Part shown: positions 16,148 through 25,204 of the stretch, in pieces
How the letters are laid out: every line of letters starts with the position of its first letter
Position numbering within the stretch: position 1 is the stretch's first letter
Notes under the pieces: generated by a model
Databases searched by the model: none
What the model was told of the DNA's origin: nothing
The model's input: the letters and a program-made list of their open reading frames with translations, nothing else
Assembly: GCA_003427395.1 (NCBI GenBank)
Contig: BFEA01000636.1
Coordinates: 229,420-254,623, forward strand
Source of the DNA: Chara braunii
Taxonomy: Eukaryota; Streptophyta; Charophyceae; Charales; Characeae
Direction: 5' to 3'
DNA length: 25,204 bases
Program-made: the position numbers and the translations under genes

Positions 16148-18493
16148 TCAGTCAGGTAGGCTTAAGCGGATGTCCGCAAAGGCCTTTTCCAGGTCTTCCA
16201 GATCTCGCGGGATCCTCTGGAGGTTGGCGACCCCTTGTGGTGCCTCTGCCTCCTCTGTTTCCTGTTTCTGTGGTTCCGGAGCCTCTTCTACCTTTACGTG
16301 TCGGGGCGTTAGCAATTGCCTGAGTCCTTTAAGCAATCTCGGGCTTGCTTGCGGCATGGTCTGAAAGGATACAGATACCATGGTACCTAGCAATTTGCTC
16401 AGGGTGTCGTCGATTTCTGGCATGGTCAAGATCGGGATTTGGTACTTGAACTTTTTCTTTGCCGTCGTGGCTTTGTCTATGGGCTCTTCCTCCCTGGTTT
16501 TCCCGTAGACTTTCTCCGGCTCCCCGGTCTCGGACTCGCCTTGATTTGGGATGGTTCCCGCAACCTCCTCCATTACCATATCTCGAATAAGTTTTTTTTC
16601 CGGCCCTGCCCGCCGGGTGGTGATGTTCACCCTATCCTGTCCATTACTCTCTAGGATGAAATTGACTTGTGGTCCGCGCCCCCGCGGCTGATCCCAAATA
16701 ATGTCGGCTACTGACTCGGCTTCTACGGCGGCTATATCCAGGTTATTCAGGATAATGACGGCACGCCGCAACCCACCTGGCGAATTCCAGTTTATTCGCT
16801 CCCCTTGGGGTCCGAAAATTTCGCCTTTAAGGGACCTGCTGCATCTCTGTCGCCTAATATCGTGGTTGAGTCTTGGGCAGGTCCGCACAAAGTGACCGAT
16901 CATCATGCAATATCGGCACTGCTCATTGGCCGGATCTTTCCTACCGTATCCTGAGTTGGCTACTGCTGCCGGAACTACGGCCTCTTGGGGCGGGAGGGCG
17001 GGGCGGAAAACTTGCGCCTGCATTACCAATAGTGCATTCTCCACTCTTTCTAACTTATTATCGACTCCGTGCATCCGTTCGTGCAGACTTTCTATTCCCT
17101 TCTTCACCTTGTCTCCCGTATTTCCGGTCAAGTCTATGACCTCACCCTCCTTAAGCAAGGCTAACGTCTCGGTTACCACCGTCTTCTCCGCGAGGTCTGT
17201 TACCGTACTGAAGTCTACATTCCTCGTGTACTCAAACTTGGTGGTCTGTTGATAGGCCGACAAAATCTTATCCTTGTCGAACTCGGAAAATTGTCTAAGG
17301 AAATACTTACTCATGATCGGGTCCGTTACCCCGGGAATTCGTAACGCTACTAGGGTAAACGCTCTCAGGAAGTCGTTGTAAGTCGCGAAGTTCTTCCTCT
17401 GCACGACTGCCAATTCGGTTTCCATTGCCATTTTCTCCGGCTTTAGATACTTCCTCATTATCTCATTTCGGGTCTCTTTCCAAGATCCACTGGCGGCGAC
17501 AATAGCCATAATGTCTCTTCCTAAGCTTAGTGACACATGTTGCCCTAAGTGGTCCATCTTTTCTTCCTCGCTCCATTTCAACAAGGCTGCTAGGTTCTCG
17601 TAGTCTATCAGGAAGTCGGTGATGTTCGCCCCATCAAAGGTGAGCTTCTTCTTGGCATCTGCGAGGTAGCCCTGATTTTTGTTCAACGCCCGGGTGAGGG
17701 TGGATACTATTTTCTTGAGGCCGCCCTCGGAACTACCTGTTTCGCCAGCCATACTAGTCCCTTCTCCTTCCTTGCTATCCTTCCGCTTTTCTCCGGTTGG
17801 TGTTGTTCCCTCCGGATCAAACCATCCTAGTACCCTTTCCCTGAGATCCCAAAGTCCGTCGCACCCCTTCATTATTTTTGGCGCGACAGGCAAGCGGCTA
17901 CCACCACTGTCTATGGCAGGTGGGTTTGTAGCTTTTTCTGCTTCTACAGCCGGGGAGTCCCCCTTTTCCTCCCCTTTCTTGCTAGGCGTCCCCCTATGGC
18001 TACTATCATTCCCTCCGTGCCTGATTTCGCCCTGGCTAGTCCTGCGCTCCTCTCGTAGCTCCTCTCCCGGAAGGTCCTTCTCGTTCCCAGCCATCATCTC
18101 TTCAATAAGTCTCGCCTTATACTCTGCGATTCGCTTTTCTATTTTTGCAAGCTTACGTCGGGCATCCGAGACATTCGCTTTCTTGACTATGATCCCATCT
18201 GAGTTTCGCGGACTTGACCTTTCCTTGTCCCTTCCTTCCTTATTCTCCTGAGATCCTCGTTTACTTCCCCCGGCCTTTCCCGAACTTTCCCCCATTGAGA
18301 GATCCTTCCCGTCTTCCTTGGTCCCCTCCGGATTTGTTGATTCTCGGTCCCTTATTGACCCTTCATTCCGTTCCACGCCCCTCTCTGTACCCTGACTCCC
18401 CTTGCTCCGCAGGTCCCAGCCTCTTCTTCCGACGCCATCTTTTCCTAACCGTGCACATGGAAAAAAATTTTTACGAAACGGCCGGTCGTTCAC
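16148..18493 (-). CDS. Gag polyprotein of Ty3/gypsy-type element 2 (about 781 residues)
   Basis: This is a long intact frame. The codon at 18493 is GTG and the frame is open back to a TAG at about 18515. The first ATG is residue 67 (18295), so the true start is unclear. Domains: a charged low-complexity N-terminus (1-100); a coiled coil (105-135, ARRKLAKIEKRIAEYKARLI); a Pro/Ser/Gly-rich linker; a capsid-like helical domain (about 280-450, with LTFDGANITDFLIDYEN at 284-300); VIDLT at 452-456; a second coiled coil (463-495); a zinc knuckle CRYCMMIGHFVRTC at 526-539 (C-x2-C-x4-H-x4-C); and a C-terminal block resembling that of element 1 (KKFKYQIPIL at 680-689). It would assemble the particle and package the element RNA. 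It is longer than typical Ty3 gags of 300-400 residues. It ends at a TGA with no continuous protease behind it. Confidence 0.88.
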   Translation of the reverse strand: MNDRPFRKNFFPCARLGKDGVGRRGWDLRSKGSQGTERGVERNEGSIRDRESTNPEGTKEDGKDLSMGESSGKAGGSKRGSQENKEGRDKERSSPRNSDGIIVKKANVSDARRKLAKIEKRIAEYKARLIEEMMAGNEKDLPGEELREERRTSQGEIRHGGNDSSHRGTPSKKGEEKGDSPAVEAEKATNPPAIDSGGSRLPVAPKIMKGCDGLWDLRERVLGWFDPEGTTPTGEKRKDSKEGEGTSMAGETGSSEGGLKKIVSTLTRALNKNQGYLADAKKKLTFDGANITDFLIDYENLAALLKWSEEEKMDHLGQHVSLSLGRDIMAIVAASGSWKETRNEIMRKYLKPEKMAMETELAVVQRKNFATYNDFLRAFTLVALRIPGVTDPIMSKYFLRQFSEFDKDKILSAYQQTTKFEYTRNVDFSTVTDLAEKTVVTETLALLKEGEVIDLTGNTGDKVKKGIESLHERMHGVDNKLERVENALLVMQAQVFRPALPPQEAVVPAAVANSGYGRKDPANEQCRYCMMIGHFVRTCPRLNHDIRRQRCSRSLKGEIFGPQGERINWNSPGGLRRAVIILNNLDIAAVEAESVADIIWDQPRGRGPQVNFILESNGQDRVNITTRRAGPEKKLIRDMVMEEVAGTIPNQGESETGEPEKVYGKTREEEPIDKATTAKKKFKYQIPILTMPEIDDTLSKLLGTMVSVSFQTMPQASPRLLKGLRQLLTPRHVKVEEAPEPQKQETEEAEAPQGVANLQRIPRDLEDLEKAFADIRLSLPD

Positions 18494-18895
18494 AACTTCC
18501 CTAGTTCCCTGGTCCTAAGGTCCTTATCTTTGCTGTTTCCATATTTTCCCGTCTCATATCAACCGTGACGGCTTATCTGCCGTTTTCTTATTCAACAGTG
18601 CACAACTTTCCTCTCCTCTGCCGGAAGGCTCGCTGCCGGGGTTCGGCGTTTTATCACTGTCGTGCCTCGGTTTTTAAGGCGGTATCCCGAGTTGGCGACT
18701 CTCTACTCGAAGATGGCTCTTTTCGCCTTCCCGACTCCTGGATACCCTCAGCATCCCTAGCGGTGGTGGCCTTCCCGGTCCCTTCCTGCCGTGTTCTCAG
18801 GTAGAATAGGACTCCGACCACTACCTTCCGTTAGATGGTTAATCCCTCGTTTTAATTTCCAGCTTTTACTTTCGCTGCCTTTTCCCGGTACTTTC
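18494..18895. other. Spacer between array copy D and gag of element 2
   Basis: No family motif is found in these 400 bp. A minus-strand frame from 18960 to 18757 overlaps the tail of copy D in another frame; it is lysine- and arginine-rich and of uncertain reality. Sequence near 18540-18660 is not coding on inspection. In element 1 the equivalent gap is only 18 nt, so this stretch may hold the gag N-terminus in a broken frame, or a leader. Confidence 0.4.
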
Positions 18896-19659
18896 TCATG
18901 CCGGTCCCTCATGCCTGTCCTTTTCGTCAGGCTCTTCGAACAGGTTAGCCACCCCCACAAGGTAGTTTTTTCCCATTTCTATCTCTCTGATAATTATTGG
19001 CTCATACTCCTCAATTGCCAGGCGTGGTAACCCGAATATCAGGATTTCGATGAGTTCAAGTAGTTCACGGGCCTGATTTCCCCAAAACGGCCCGTGCCTA
19101 ACTCGAGAAGTGGCTGGAAGTGGTGGATCCAAACTAAGGTCGAGTCCACCAAGTCTCTTGCCCTCGAGAGGCTGCGGAATACTAGATCCACCATAAAACG
19201 GGGTACTCGGCACCGCAATCCTGTCATCGGGGCCCTAAACTCTCGCCATCCTCCTACCTCCACCCGAGTTCTCAGTCCTACGTTCCTTCTCCCCCGAATC
19301 TCCTGGCCTATCCATTTCACTATCCTGGCAGCCCTTCGGAATATTGGCAGCAACCCATGTCCTAGTGCCATCTCAGTTCCTAGCATGTGCCACGCAATCT
19401 CCGGTAGGTATACGGTCCCTGTCACCCTCAATTCAGCATATAGATTGTCCCCTGGCCCCCTGTCGAACCTCATACCTCTCCATAAACATTCTACCATCAT
19501 GAAGGCCTGGTCCCTTCCCAAGGTCACAACTCTCCATTCCGTGTCAACCCCTCGAACCAAGTAGGTTGCTGGAAGTAACACTTCCCATCCATCCCTGCTT
19601 TCCGCGGGCGGTCGAGGGTGCGTGGGTCGTCGCGACATCCGGGCGCACCTCATTGCCAT
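18896..19659 (-). pseudogene. Array copy D, nearest gag in element 2
   Basis: The ATG at 19659 reads MAMRCARMSRR. The 19659-19039 frame carries the full N-terminal two-thirds of the family: WEVLLPATYLVRG, AFMMVECLWRGMRF (the W-box), ELRVTGTVYLPEIAWHMLGT, FRRAARIVKWIGQEIRGRRN, WREFRAPMTGLRC and RVPRFMVDLVFRSLSRARD. A frameshift near 19130 leads to the 19213-18896 frame with GPFWGNQARELLELIEILIF, IIIREIEMGKNYLVGVANLF and an acidic EEPDEKDRHE end. The same blocks occur in copy A (LRCIMSPFMVDAVFGTQSR; GPFEGNWAKELTMMLNHLS) and copy B. About 254 codons. No signal peptide, no membrane segment and no known catalytic motif. Function unknown. Confidence 0.65.
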
Positions 19660-19806
19660 TGCTGGTTAACGGTTCCCTGCACAGTTTAAACAGCAAGTGA
19701 GCTTTGCTTATTCTCATACATTCCTTCGATCACCACCTGGGTGATTCCCTGACCCTTAACTCACCTTCCTTTTCTTCCTTATTCCTGTTTTATTTCCTTC
19801 CTCCTT

Positions 19807-20534
19807 TTATTGACCCGCCTCCACTTCTGACAGCTCGTACAAGCGGTACAAATTGTCTACGTAACTCAACCCCTGGTTTATTTCCCTTCGGACGACGCCC
19901 CATAGGACTTCATCGCGAACATCCGGAACTTTAGGCCTGGTGGTAAATACGGCGCGCAAGATTCGCAGTACCTCATACCTCTGAATGGTCCCATTTCTAG
20001 GAAGCCCCGGTAATATTCCTGGTGGACCATTGCTTCCTCAAACGTCAGGTTGGCGAGGTCGGCCATTGCTCGCTTGACAAGCTCCAGCCCGCCCAGCCTT
20101 TCTAGTAAGAAGGGCGGCAACCTCATTCAGACATTTTCACTAGGCAGATTAAAACTCCCGGCTATAGTCACCCTAACGTTTGTTGTTACATCATCGGACT
20201 CCGGGTCAGCGAACTCGACTCCTGCCTGCCACACTAGCTGCCATGCTCCCTCGAACATGCTTACCGGATCTTCCCCTGATGCTAGTAGGACTTTGAATCG
20301 CGCCATCCATCCTCCTACACATACAACCACCCCTCTGCGCGCACATGTCCCCGTGGGTTCGGATTCCATTCGCCATTCTCATCCGCCCGCCACTCAACCT
20401 TGGTCAATAGGTAAACCGTATTTTCCATAAGCTCGACCCCGACCCAATCCACCACTGGCTGTCGGACCTCATTTGCGGTAGGTAGGCTGATTTCTGCACG
20501 CTACCCGCCTTCGATCTTTATCCCACGGTGCCAT
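19807..20534 (-). pseudogene. Array copy C of element 2
   Basis: The ATG at 20534 begins MAPWDKD, matching MARW of copy A. Two frame changes and two stops break it. Blocks in order: VRQPVVDWVGVELMENTVYL and TKVEW; HVRAEGWLYV, then TAG at 20317-20315 and EDGWRD; a shifted frame with LLASGEDPVSMFEGAWQL; TGA at 20129-20127 followed by MRLPPFLLERLGGLELVKRA. A further shift near 19990 leads to EVLRILRAVF, RPKVPDVRDEV and WGVVRREINQGLSYVDNLYR, ending at TAA 19809-19807. That tail matches RLEVAPEIRDAIIRREV and YVDDVFKLFEAL of copy B. The TGA stands where copies A and D have the Arg of LRC, so CGA to TGA is well supported. About 242 codons. Confidence 0.6.
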
Positions 20535-20708
20535 AGCGATCCCTACAATACCCGGACACCCCAATCACTGCCTTAGTACTTCTATCCCTGGTTGGTTTGC
20601 ATAAAATACATGTTCCCCTGTCTATGTCACCCCCTAATTTTTCCCCTTCCTTCTTCTTTTCTCCCTTTACCCCTTGTCTTACCCTGCTAGCTCGGGTTTT
20701 TCCCGCCC

Positions 20709-21453
20709 CTAGTCGAACCACAGTGCTTCGAATAATTTAAACACATCATCGACATAGCAAGGTGTCGCTGCTACCTCTCGACGGATTATGGCGTCCCTGA
20801 TCTCTGGGGCCACTTCCAACCGATCGTTCCTGTATATGTCCAAAATTATGAGGACCTCCCAGACTCTGTCGCCGTGAAATTTTAACGATGTTTTATAAAA
20901 TTCTTCCGTCAACCATGCGCAATTCACGTGTACCCGCCGCATAGTGCTGGCCACCTCTGCGAGGTGATCAAAACCCCCAAACCAGCCTGCCACGAACTCG
21001 GGTACCCAAGTCTTAGTTCGTAGACAAGGAGGTCTAAACTCCTTCCATCCCCCCCATCACGACCCTACTGCAAACCACATCCCATCCTTTGTTGGCAAAC
21101 CTCTCGCCTGCCTTTCGAGTCTTTGCCTCCACATCCCCCAGAAGCCACATCGGACTCTGCCCTACTGCGAGCGTTGTGCAGAACAAATGCCACCCCTGCT
21201 CCGAGAGGATGACTGCCCCGACTGATTCCACCTTTCCGTCCGCAATCTCCTCCCATCCTTCCTCTTCTCTTAGCGGATTCCAGACCCGTTCTACCCATAG
21301 GTACGACGATTCCGGCAATCTCAAATCCAGCCCAGTCACACGTGGTCCCTCTCCACTCATTATCCGCTGGTATGGACATCTCTCCCCCCCTTCGACTCGT
21401 CTCGGCTCCCATCCTTTAAACGTGCAGTCTCGTAGCTGTAGTCCCCTTGCCAT
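20709..21453 (-). pseudogene. Array copy B of element 2
   Basis: The start is set at ATG 21453 (MARGLQLRDC), which matches the M-A-R starts of its neighbours; the frame is open further upstream to 21531 without an ATG. Blocks: RVTGLDLRLPESSYLWVERV (the W-box), VESVGAVILSEQGWHLFCTT, GDVEAKTRKAGERFANKGWD, and VVCSRVVMGGMEGV where the frame ends (TAG/TGA at 21034). In the next frame the same region continues as WKEFRPPCLRTKTWVPEFVA, aligning with WREFRAPMTGLRCRVPRFMV of copy D, then GDRVWEVLIILDIY, EVAPEIRDAIIRREV and YVDDVFKLFEALWFD. One frameshift near 21040 is therefore enough to explain the break. It ends at 20709 and is about 248 codons long. Function unknown. Confidence 0.65.
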
Positions 21454-21511
21454 CCTTGATCCCCTGCACAACCCCAATCCACCCATGCCATACAGCCCCG
21501 AGCCCTCTCTT

Positions 21512-22324
21512 TTAGAAATCCCAATCCTCAATCTCTACCCCCTTTTCCTCATCCGAGTCGTCTTCGTCCTCCTCATACCACAAGTCATGTACCCCTTCCA
21601 GAACCGTCTCCCCTATCGCGACATTCCTATACACTATCCTCCAATGCACGTTGCTCGAGATGAACAGGTCGTCCGTACTAAGATGGTTTAGCATCATGGT
21701 TAGTTCCTTCGCCCAATTCCCTTCGAATGGCCCCTTCTCGACAGACAGACGAAAGAAGTCCTGTCGGACCCCTCGGTACAACCCCAGGCTTGCCATGGAT
21801 CTGCATATCCGCACCAGCCTGCTCTGGGTTCCGAAGACGGCGTCCACCATGAAGGGCGACATGATACACCTCAAGGTCCTAAATGGCTTTCGTACATTCC
21901 CTCTATCCCCAAGTTTCACCCGTACATCAATCGCCTCCGTCACCATTTCCACCCGCTGGCACGCGGCCCACACCACTTCCCGCTCAGCCTCCTTGAACAA
22001 CTTGTACGGGAGTAATCCTAAGACAAGCTCTATTATCATGGCGTTTTCCTTTTCCTTAGACAAGTAGACCTATCCTCGGGCCTCCACGGTCCCCCGAAAC
22101 TCTAAGTCCAGCAGGCTTGGTGCTAACCTTGTCAAACTAACCTTTGTCCACATTGTTTCGATCCATAGGAAGGCATTACTTTCAACCAGCATCACGGTTT
22201 GGTATACCGGCTCCAGGTCCGTCCAAGTCCCTTCTTCCGGCATCACGACCGACACCCCACCCCTTACGTCCACCGGCATTTCTGGTCCGCCGGAGTAGGT
22301 GGGCGAGGACAACCACCGTGCCAT
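21512..22324 (-). pseudogene. Array copy A, first ORF of the element 2 array
   Basis: This is the best preserved copy: one frame of about 270 codons from ATG 22324 (MARWLSSPTY) to TAA 21514-21512, with a single in-frame TAG at 22072-22070. Blocks: PVDVRGGVSVVMPEE; LVESNAFLWIETMWTKV (W-box); VEARG, stop, VYLSKEKENAM; a basic helical middle (YKLFKEAEREVVWAACQRVE); KPFRTLRCIMSPFMVDAVFG; KGPFEGNWAKELTMMLNHLS; and NVHWRIVYRNVAIGETVLEG leading to an acidic end (YEEDEDDSDEEKG). The stop replaces a non-conserved position and fits CAG to TAG. The acidic tail recurs in copies D and 4. No known domain is recognised, and the alternating strand/helix look suggests a small globular protein. It lies about 58 bp upstream of copy B. 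Confidence 0.68.
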
Positions 22325-22641
22325 CTCGTCCCTCCCTAGTTGCCAAGTCCTGCTTTTTCAAAGAGAGCACCAATCGGCCCTCGGTTAGGTCAGCCGCAGT
22401 CCTAGATGAGAATTGTTTTAGACCCCTCATCAAGGTCTTCCTAAATTTTCCCTTTGCCCCTTTCCCAAGTACCGTCGCCCTGTCGCACCCAAAGTTGGTC
22501 ACCATCCGCTGACATTCCTTCTCTTGGTTCCTTTCCTTCCGACTCCTGTCCTTGCTCTTTTCCATCTTCTCTCACTTGTGCGGACTTAGATAGGGGGCGA
22601 GAATAGACTTCGAAGGCTCGATTCCTTCCCAACAATCCCAA
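22325..22641 (-). other. Possible leading ORF fragment upstream of array copy A
   Basis: A minus-strand frame from about 22565 contains a basic helical stretch (GKGAKGKFRKTLMRGLKQFS; TEGRLVLSLKKQDLATREG), then runs into copy A in a different frame. It shows none of the family blocks. It may be the N-terminal leader of the first array protein or chance. The pyrimidine-rich start of the non-coding region is at about 22650. Confidence 0.3.
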
Positions 22642-25204
22642 GCAACTTTACAGAGGGAGGCACGAAAGAAGAAAAAAAAGAAAAAAAAATCAAGCAATCC
22701 TCGCACACAGGCCGGTCATCTCCTCACCGACCTTTTTCCCAAAAGTGGTCTCTCCACTGTTACTATCGGCATAGTTTTATCCCGTACCTCAAGCACAGCT
22801 CAACCGTCGCGAGCGAGGTATCCAGACTCCAGTGGGGGGACACCCTCACCTTCTTGCCCAGAATACCCCATCCCGTCTTGCCGCTCTTGAACACCCCCGT
22901 TGGCACCGGGAATTACCCCGCGTGCTCGGTGGGGACATAAATCAGTCGTCCGGGCATTCACATCCATCGGTCCAATAAGAGTCAGCGTTTACCATGCCGT
23001 ATCACGAGAGGCTATTAATCGCCTCCGGAGCTCCCTCCGGGCCCCACATGCAGTGGTCTTCCTGCCGTCTGCCGACAAGCAGCTGCCCCGCCTGAGGAGA
23101 CGTTTCGCACCCCGCCCGGGTAAGGTCACGAGCGATGCTCGGCCCGCCCAGGAGGGAATGCTACTAATCACCCGACGGACCAACTCCTGCCTGACAGTCC
23201 GGTGGCATGACCTTGCACATGAAAGCCCGGCGGCCTACCCGAAGAAAACGACGTTTCGCAACCCGCACCAGCCGGTGCAGACCCACCCTTTCCTTCCGAA
23301 ATGGCAGGACGCTCGATTCCCCATTCATGCAGACCACAAGTCCCAAGTGGGACACATATAATACAAAGTGCCTTTCCCATAGTGCTCCCAGCGCCTCCAA
23401 CCCGTGCCTCATGTTTTTCTCTCGGGACCATGTGTGCCACTCACCCCTAGTTTCCATACATCGTGCCTGGTTCCTTTTCGCGAGCATCTTCAAGGGTGAG
23501 CTAGTTTTCTTGGAGTCTAGCAACTCCCTTCATTCCCCTCATCTTCACTTGTGTGTCCGTTCATTGGGCGGGATTGTTCTTTCTCGATTACCGTCTTGTT
23601 CATATAAGGTTCCTTCAGGCATCTCAAGTGAAAGTGCAAGGAGCCCGCTGGGCTCCGAAGAAGAGGGAAGAAGGCACCCATGTCGGTCGGATCACTCCGC
23701 CGCGGGATTTTCATTGGCACCCAGCCTAGGCCGAGCACCAACCGCCCGCCAGGTAACCGGAGCCCTTCTTTCACACGAAGATGAAGGGTCGACCTGCGGC
23801 TTGCCCAAGGCTTCCCCGGACTGACGAACATCAGCCCGAAAGAAGGAGGACTAGAGTCACCTCCCAAGGAGGTGGCTAACCAAATGTGCAACACGGATGT
23901 TATTCCTCCAGGCCTGGCCCTGCCATGCGCCCAGCCGCCCTCAAATCTGATTCTCTCAAGGGGATAGAGCATACACATGTCCTCGTTCCTTATCTTGAGT
24001 TATGTTCGCGCACATGCGTCGGGTGCCCCCCTTGAGATTGTATGGGTCAGTTTAACCCCTTACCCGACACCTCCACCATTTTTGTAGTGGTCGTACCCTG
24101 ATAGACTTTCGAGCCTGAGTCGACCCCTTTGCGGGTCCCATTTGGCTCGACCCGTCCACGCTCATGCTCAGGGCGCGGGTCGTTTGTCTCAGCGGCACCC
24201 CCACCTACTGCTATGAGATGGATGGGGATGGGCCATTTGCGAGAGGATTTTACATTGGGGATGTAGCTCCGCTCTCGTACTAGATGGTAGCTTTAAGGTC
24301 ACTCGCGGCGTTTTCTTGATTCACTTAGATGTGGCCAGGCAATTGCTCCTTCCAATACACAAGCAGTCCAGGGGGTTCCTTGATAATTTTTCTTCTTTCG
24401 TGCGTAGGCCAAGCGTCATTCTTGGGCCACACACCTTTTCACTAAGCACAGCAGTCCTCATGGCATCATCGGGGTGCGGCGACGCCATCCACCCCTAGCC
24501 CCTATAAATTTTTTTATCCTGACATACACATCCTACCCGCATATCTATCGTTCGCACTTAATTCTTTCGGGCGTCCATTTTGGTTGCAAGAAGTCGACAC
24601 ATGCATTCATCAAGCCAGGCCACACCACTTTTTCCTTGCCCCTTTGTCCAAGCATCCTACACCAAGGCCCACCTGCGTTTGGAGTCCGAACTAGGCCTTT
24701 GGCCTTCCCATGCAATCCTTTCTCCCTTTTGCTCGCGTTTCCCTAGCCCAGTCCCGCTCAAGCCATCCTAAGCTACTCACCTACACAGTCCCACACAAGC
24801 AAAAACTGATACAATCCCCCATTGGGGTCAACACACTGCCCTTCCCGCAAGGCTAAGTTCCTCCCCCTCCCGAGGTTCCTTCAACTTTCCCTTTCCTTCA
24901 CATTCAAGCCACACATTCTCCTTAGTCATGCAGTCGGGCGAATGGTTGAGTCAACTGACCTTATCCAAACTCTCAATCTCCCGCTTTTCTCACGAATCCC
25001 CCCGCTTTCACTTTTCTCAAATGTCTCTCATTTTCCCTCTTGGTGGCACAAGGGACCGGCAGCCCTCCCCTTGCCCTCTTTCTCCACCAAGTGAGGACCG
25101 AGTTTGTTTACCGTTCGTTCCCTGGCAATGTAACAAGTGAGAGGGAAAGGTTAGTCATGTGCCAAGAAGGAAGCAGAAGAGAGGGTAAGGGGTGAAGGTC
25201 AACG
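22642..25204. other. Region without recognisable genes at the right end
   Basis: No frame has identifiable domains. A plus frame (23207-23824) and a minus frame (23517-23978) overlap each other and look like chance. A purine/pyrimidine tract at 22665-22690 is followed by unremarkable sequence. A GC-rich stretch at about 22890-23340 has local dyad symmetry (CCTCCGGAGCTCCCTCCGG near 23020-23038). The last 700 bp are TC-rich on the plus strand. The 5' LTR of element 2 should lie here if it survives, but no match to 10.2-11.3 kb was seen by eye. Confidence 0.5.

Noticed and set aside
22898-22912. TTGGCACCGGG as a primer binding site
   Set aside because: It is on the plus strand, opposite to both elements, and lacks a recognisable LTR end before it.
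23207-23978. Two opposing open frames of 205 and 153 codons
   Set aside because: They overlap antiparallel, have no recognised domain, and fall in GC-rich sequence where chance frames are long.
24250-24310. tRNA-like start GGGGATGTAGCTC
   Set aside because: No matching acceptor stem, A-box continuation or B-box (GGTTCRANTCC) follows.
1-25204. CRISPR array or prokaryotic operon
   Set aside because: No regular spacer-repeat structure is present. LTR-retrotransposon domains and microsatellites indicate a eukaryotic genome; tight ORF spacing is confined to the retroelement arrays.

Overview
The window looks like repeat-rich, non-coding-heavy DNA from a eukaryotic nuclear genome. No host gene, rRNA or tRNA could be recognised. 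Everything with coding character lies on the minus strand, whose sense side is purine-rich, and nearly all of it belongs to two decayed Ty3/gypsy-type LTR retrotransposons lying head-to-tail in the same orientation. Microsatellites, AT-rich blocks and a DNA-transposon insertion fill much of the rest. The retroelement style (CCHC gag, DNG-type protease, RT with a PIKG-flanked catalytic loop) is shared by fungal and green-lineage elements. The organism cannot be named from this sequence.

Element 2 occupies roughly 22.6 kb down to 11.3 kb, read right to left. It holds a tandem array of four related ORFs (copies A-D, 22324-18896), then a 781-residue gag with a CCHC knuckle (18493-16148), and a short remnant where the protease should be. 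RT, RNase H and integrase follow in broken frames (15832-12581). An acidic 278-residue ORF (12199-11363) comes last, and a polypurine tract starts 11 nt after its stop codon.

Element 1 occupies roughly 10.2 kb down to 1.65 kb. It has a 40-bp tandem repeat block (10301-10457), a second array of related ORFs (copies 1-4, 10166-5663), and then gag (5644-3983). A stretch coding for a group II intron-like reverse transcriptase fragment is embedded between the gag knuckle and the gag C-terminus (3738-3950). An aspartic protease (3273-2725) and the RT palm (2777-1635) follow. The element is cut off just after the palm at about 1658, so no RNase H or integrase remains. Copy 2 of its array is split by a 1507-bp element (7921-9427) with 11-bp terminal inverted repeats and a 4-bp target duplication (AAGG). 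Removing the insert restores the reading frame.

The main novelty candidate is the array. At least seven, probably eight, diverged copies of one unrecognised protein family of about 240-310 residues sit immediately upstream of gag in two different elements. Consecutive ORFs are tightly packed and sometimes share stop/start bases (TAATG, ATGA). Most frame-keeping stops fit C-to-T changes (CGA, CAA and CAG becoming TGA, TAA and TAG), so both elements look methylated and decaying.

No LTR pair could be recognised by eye. Element boundaries are therefore approximate.
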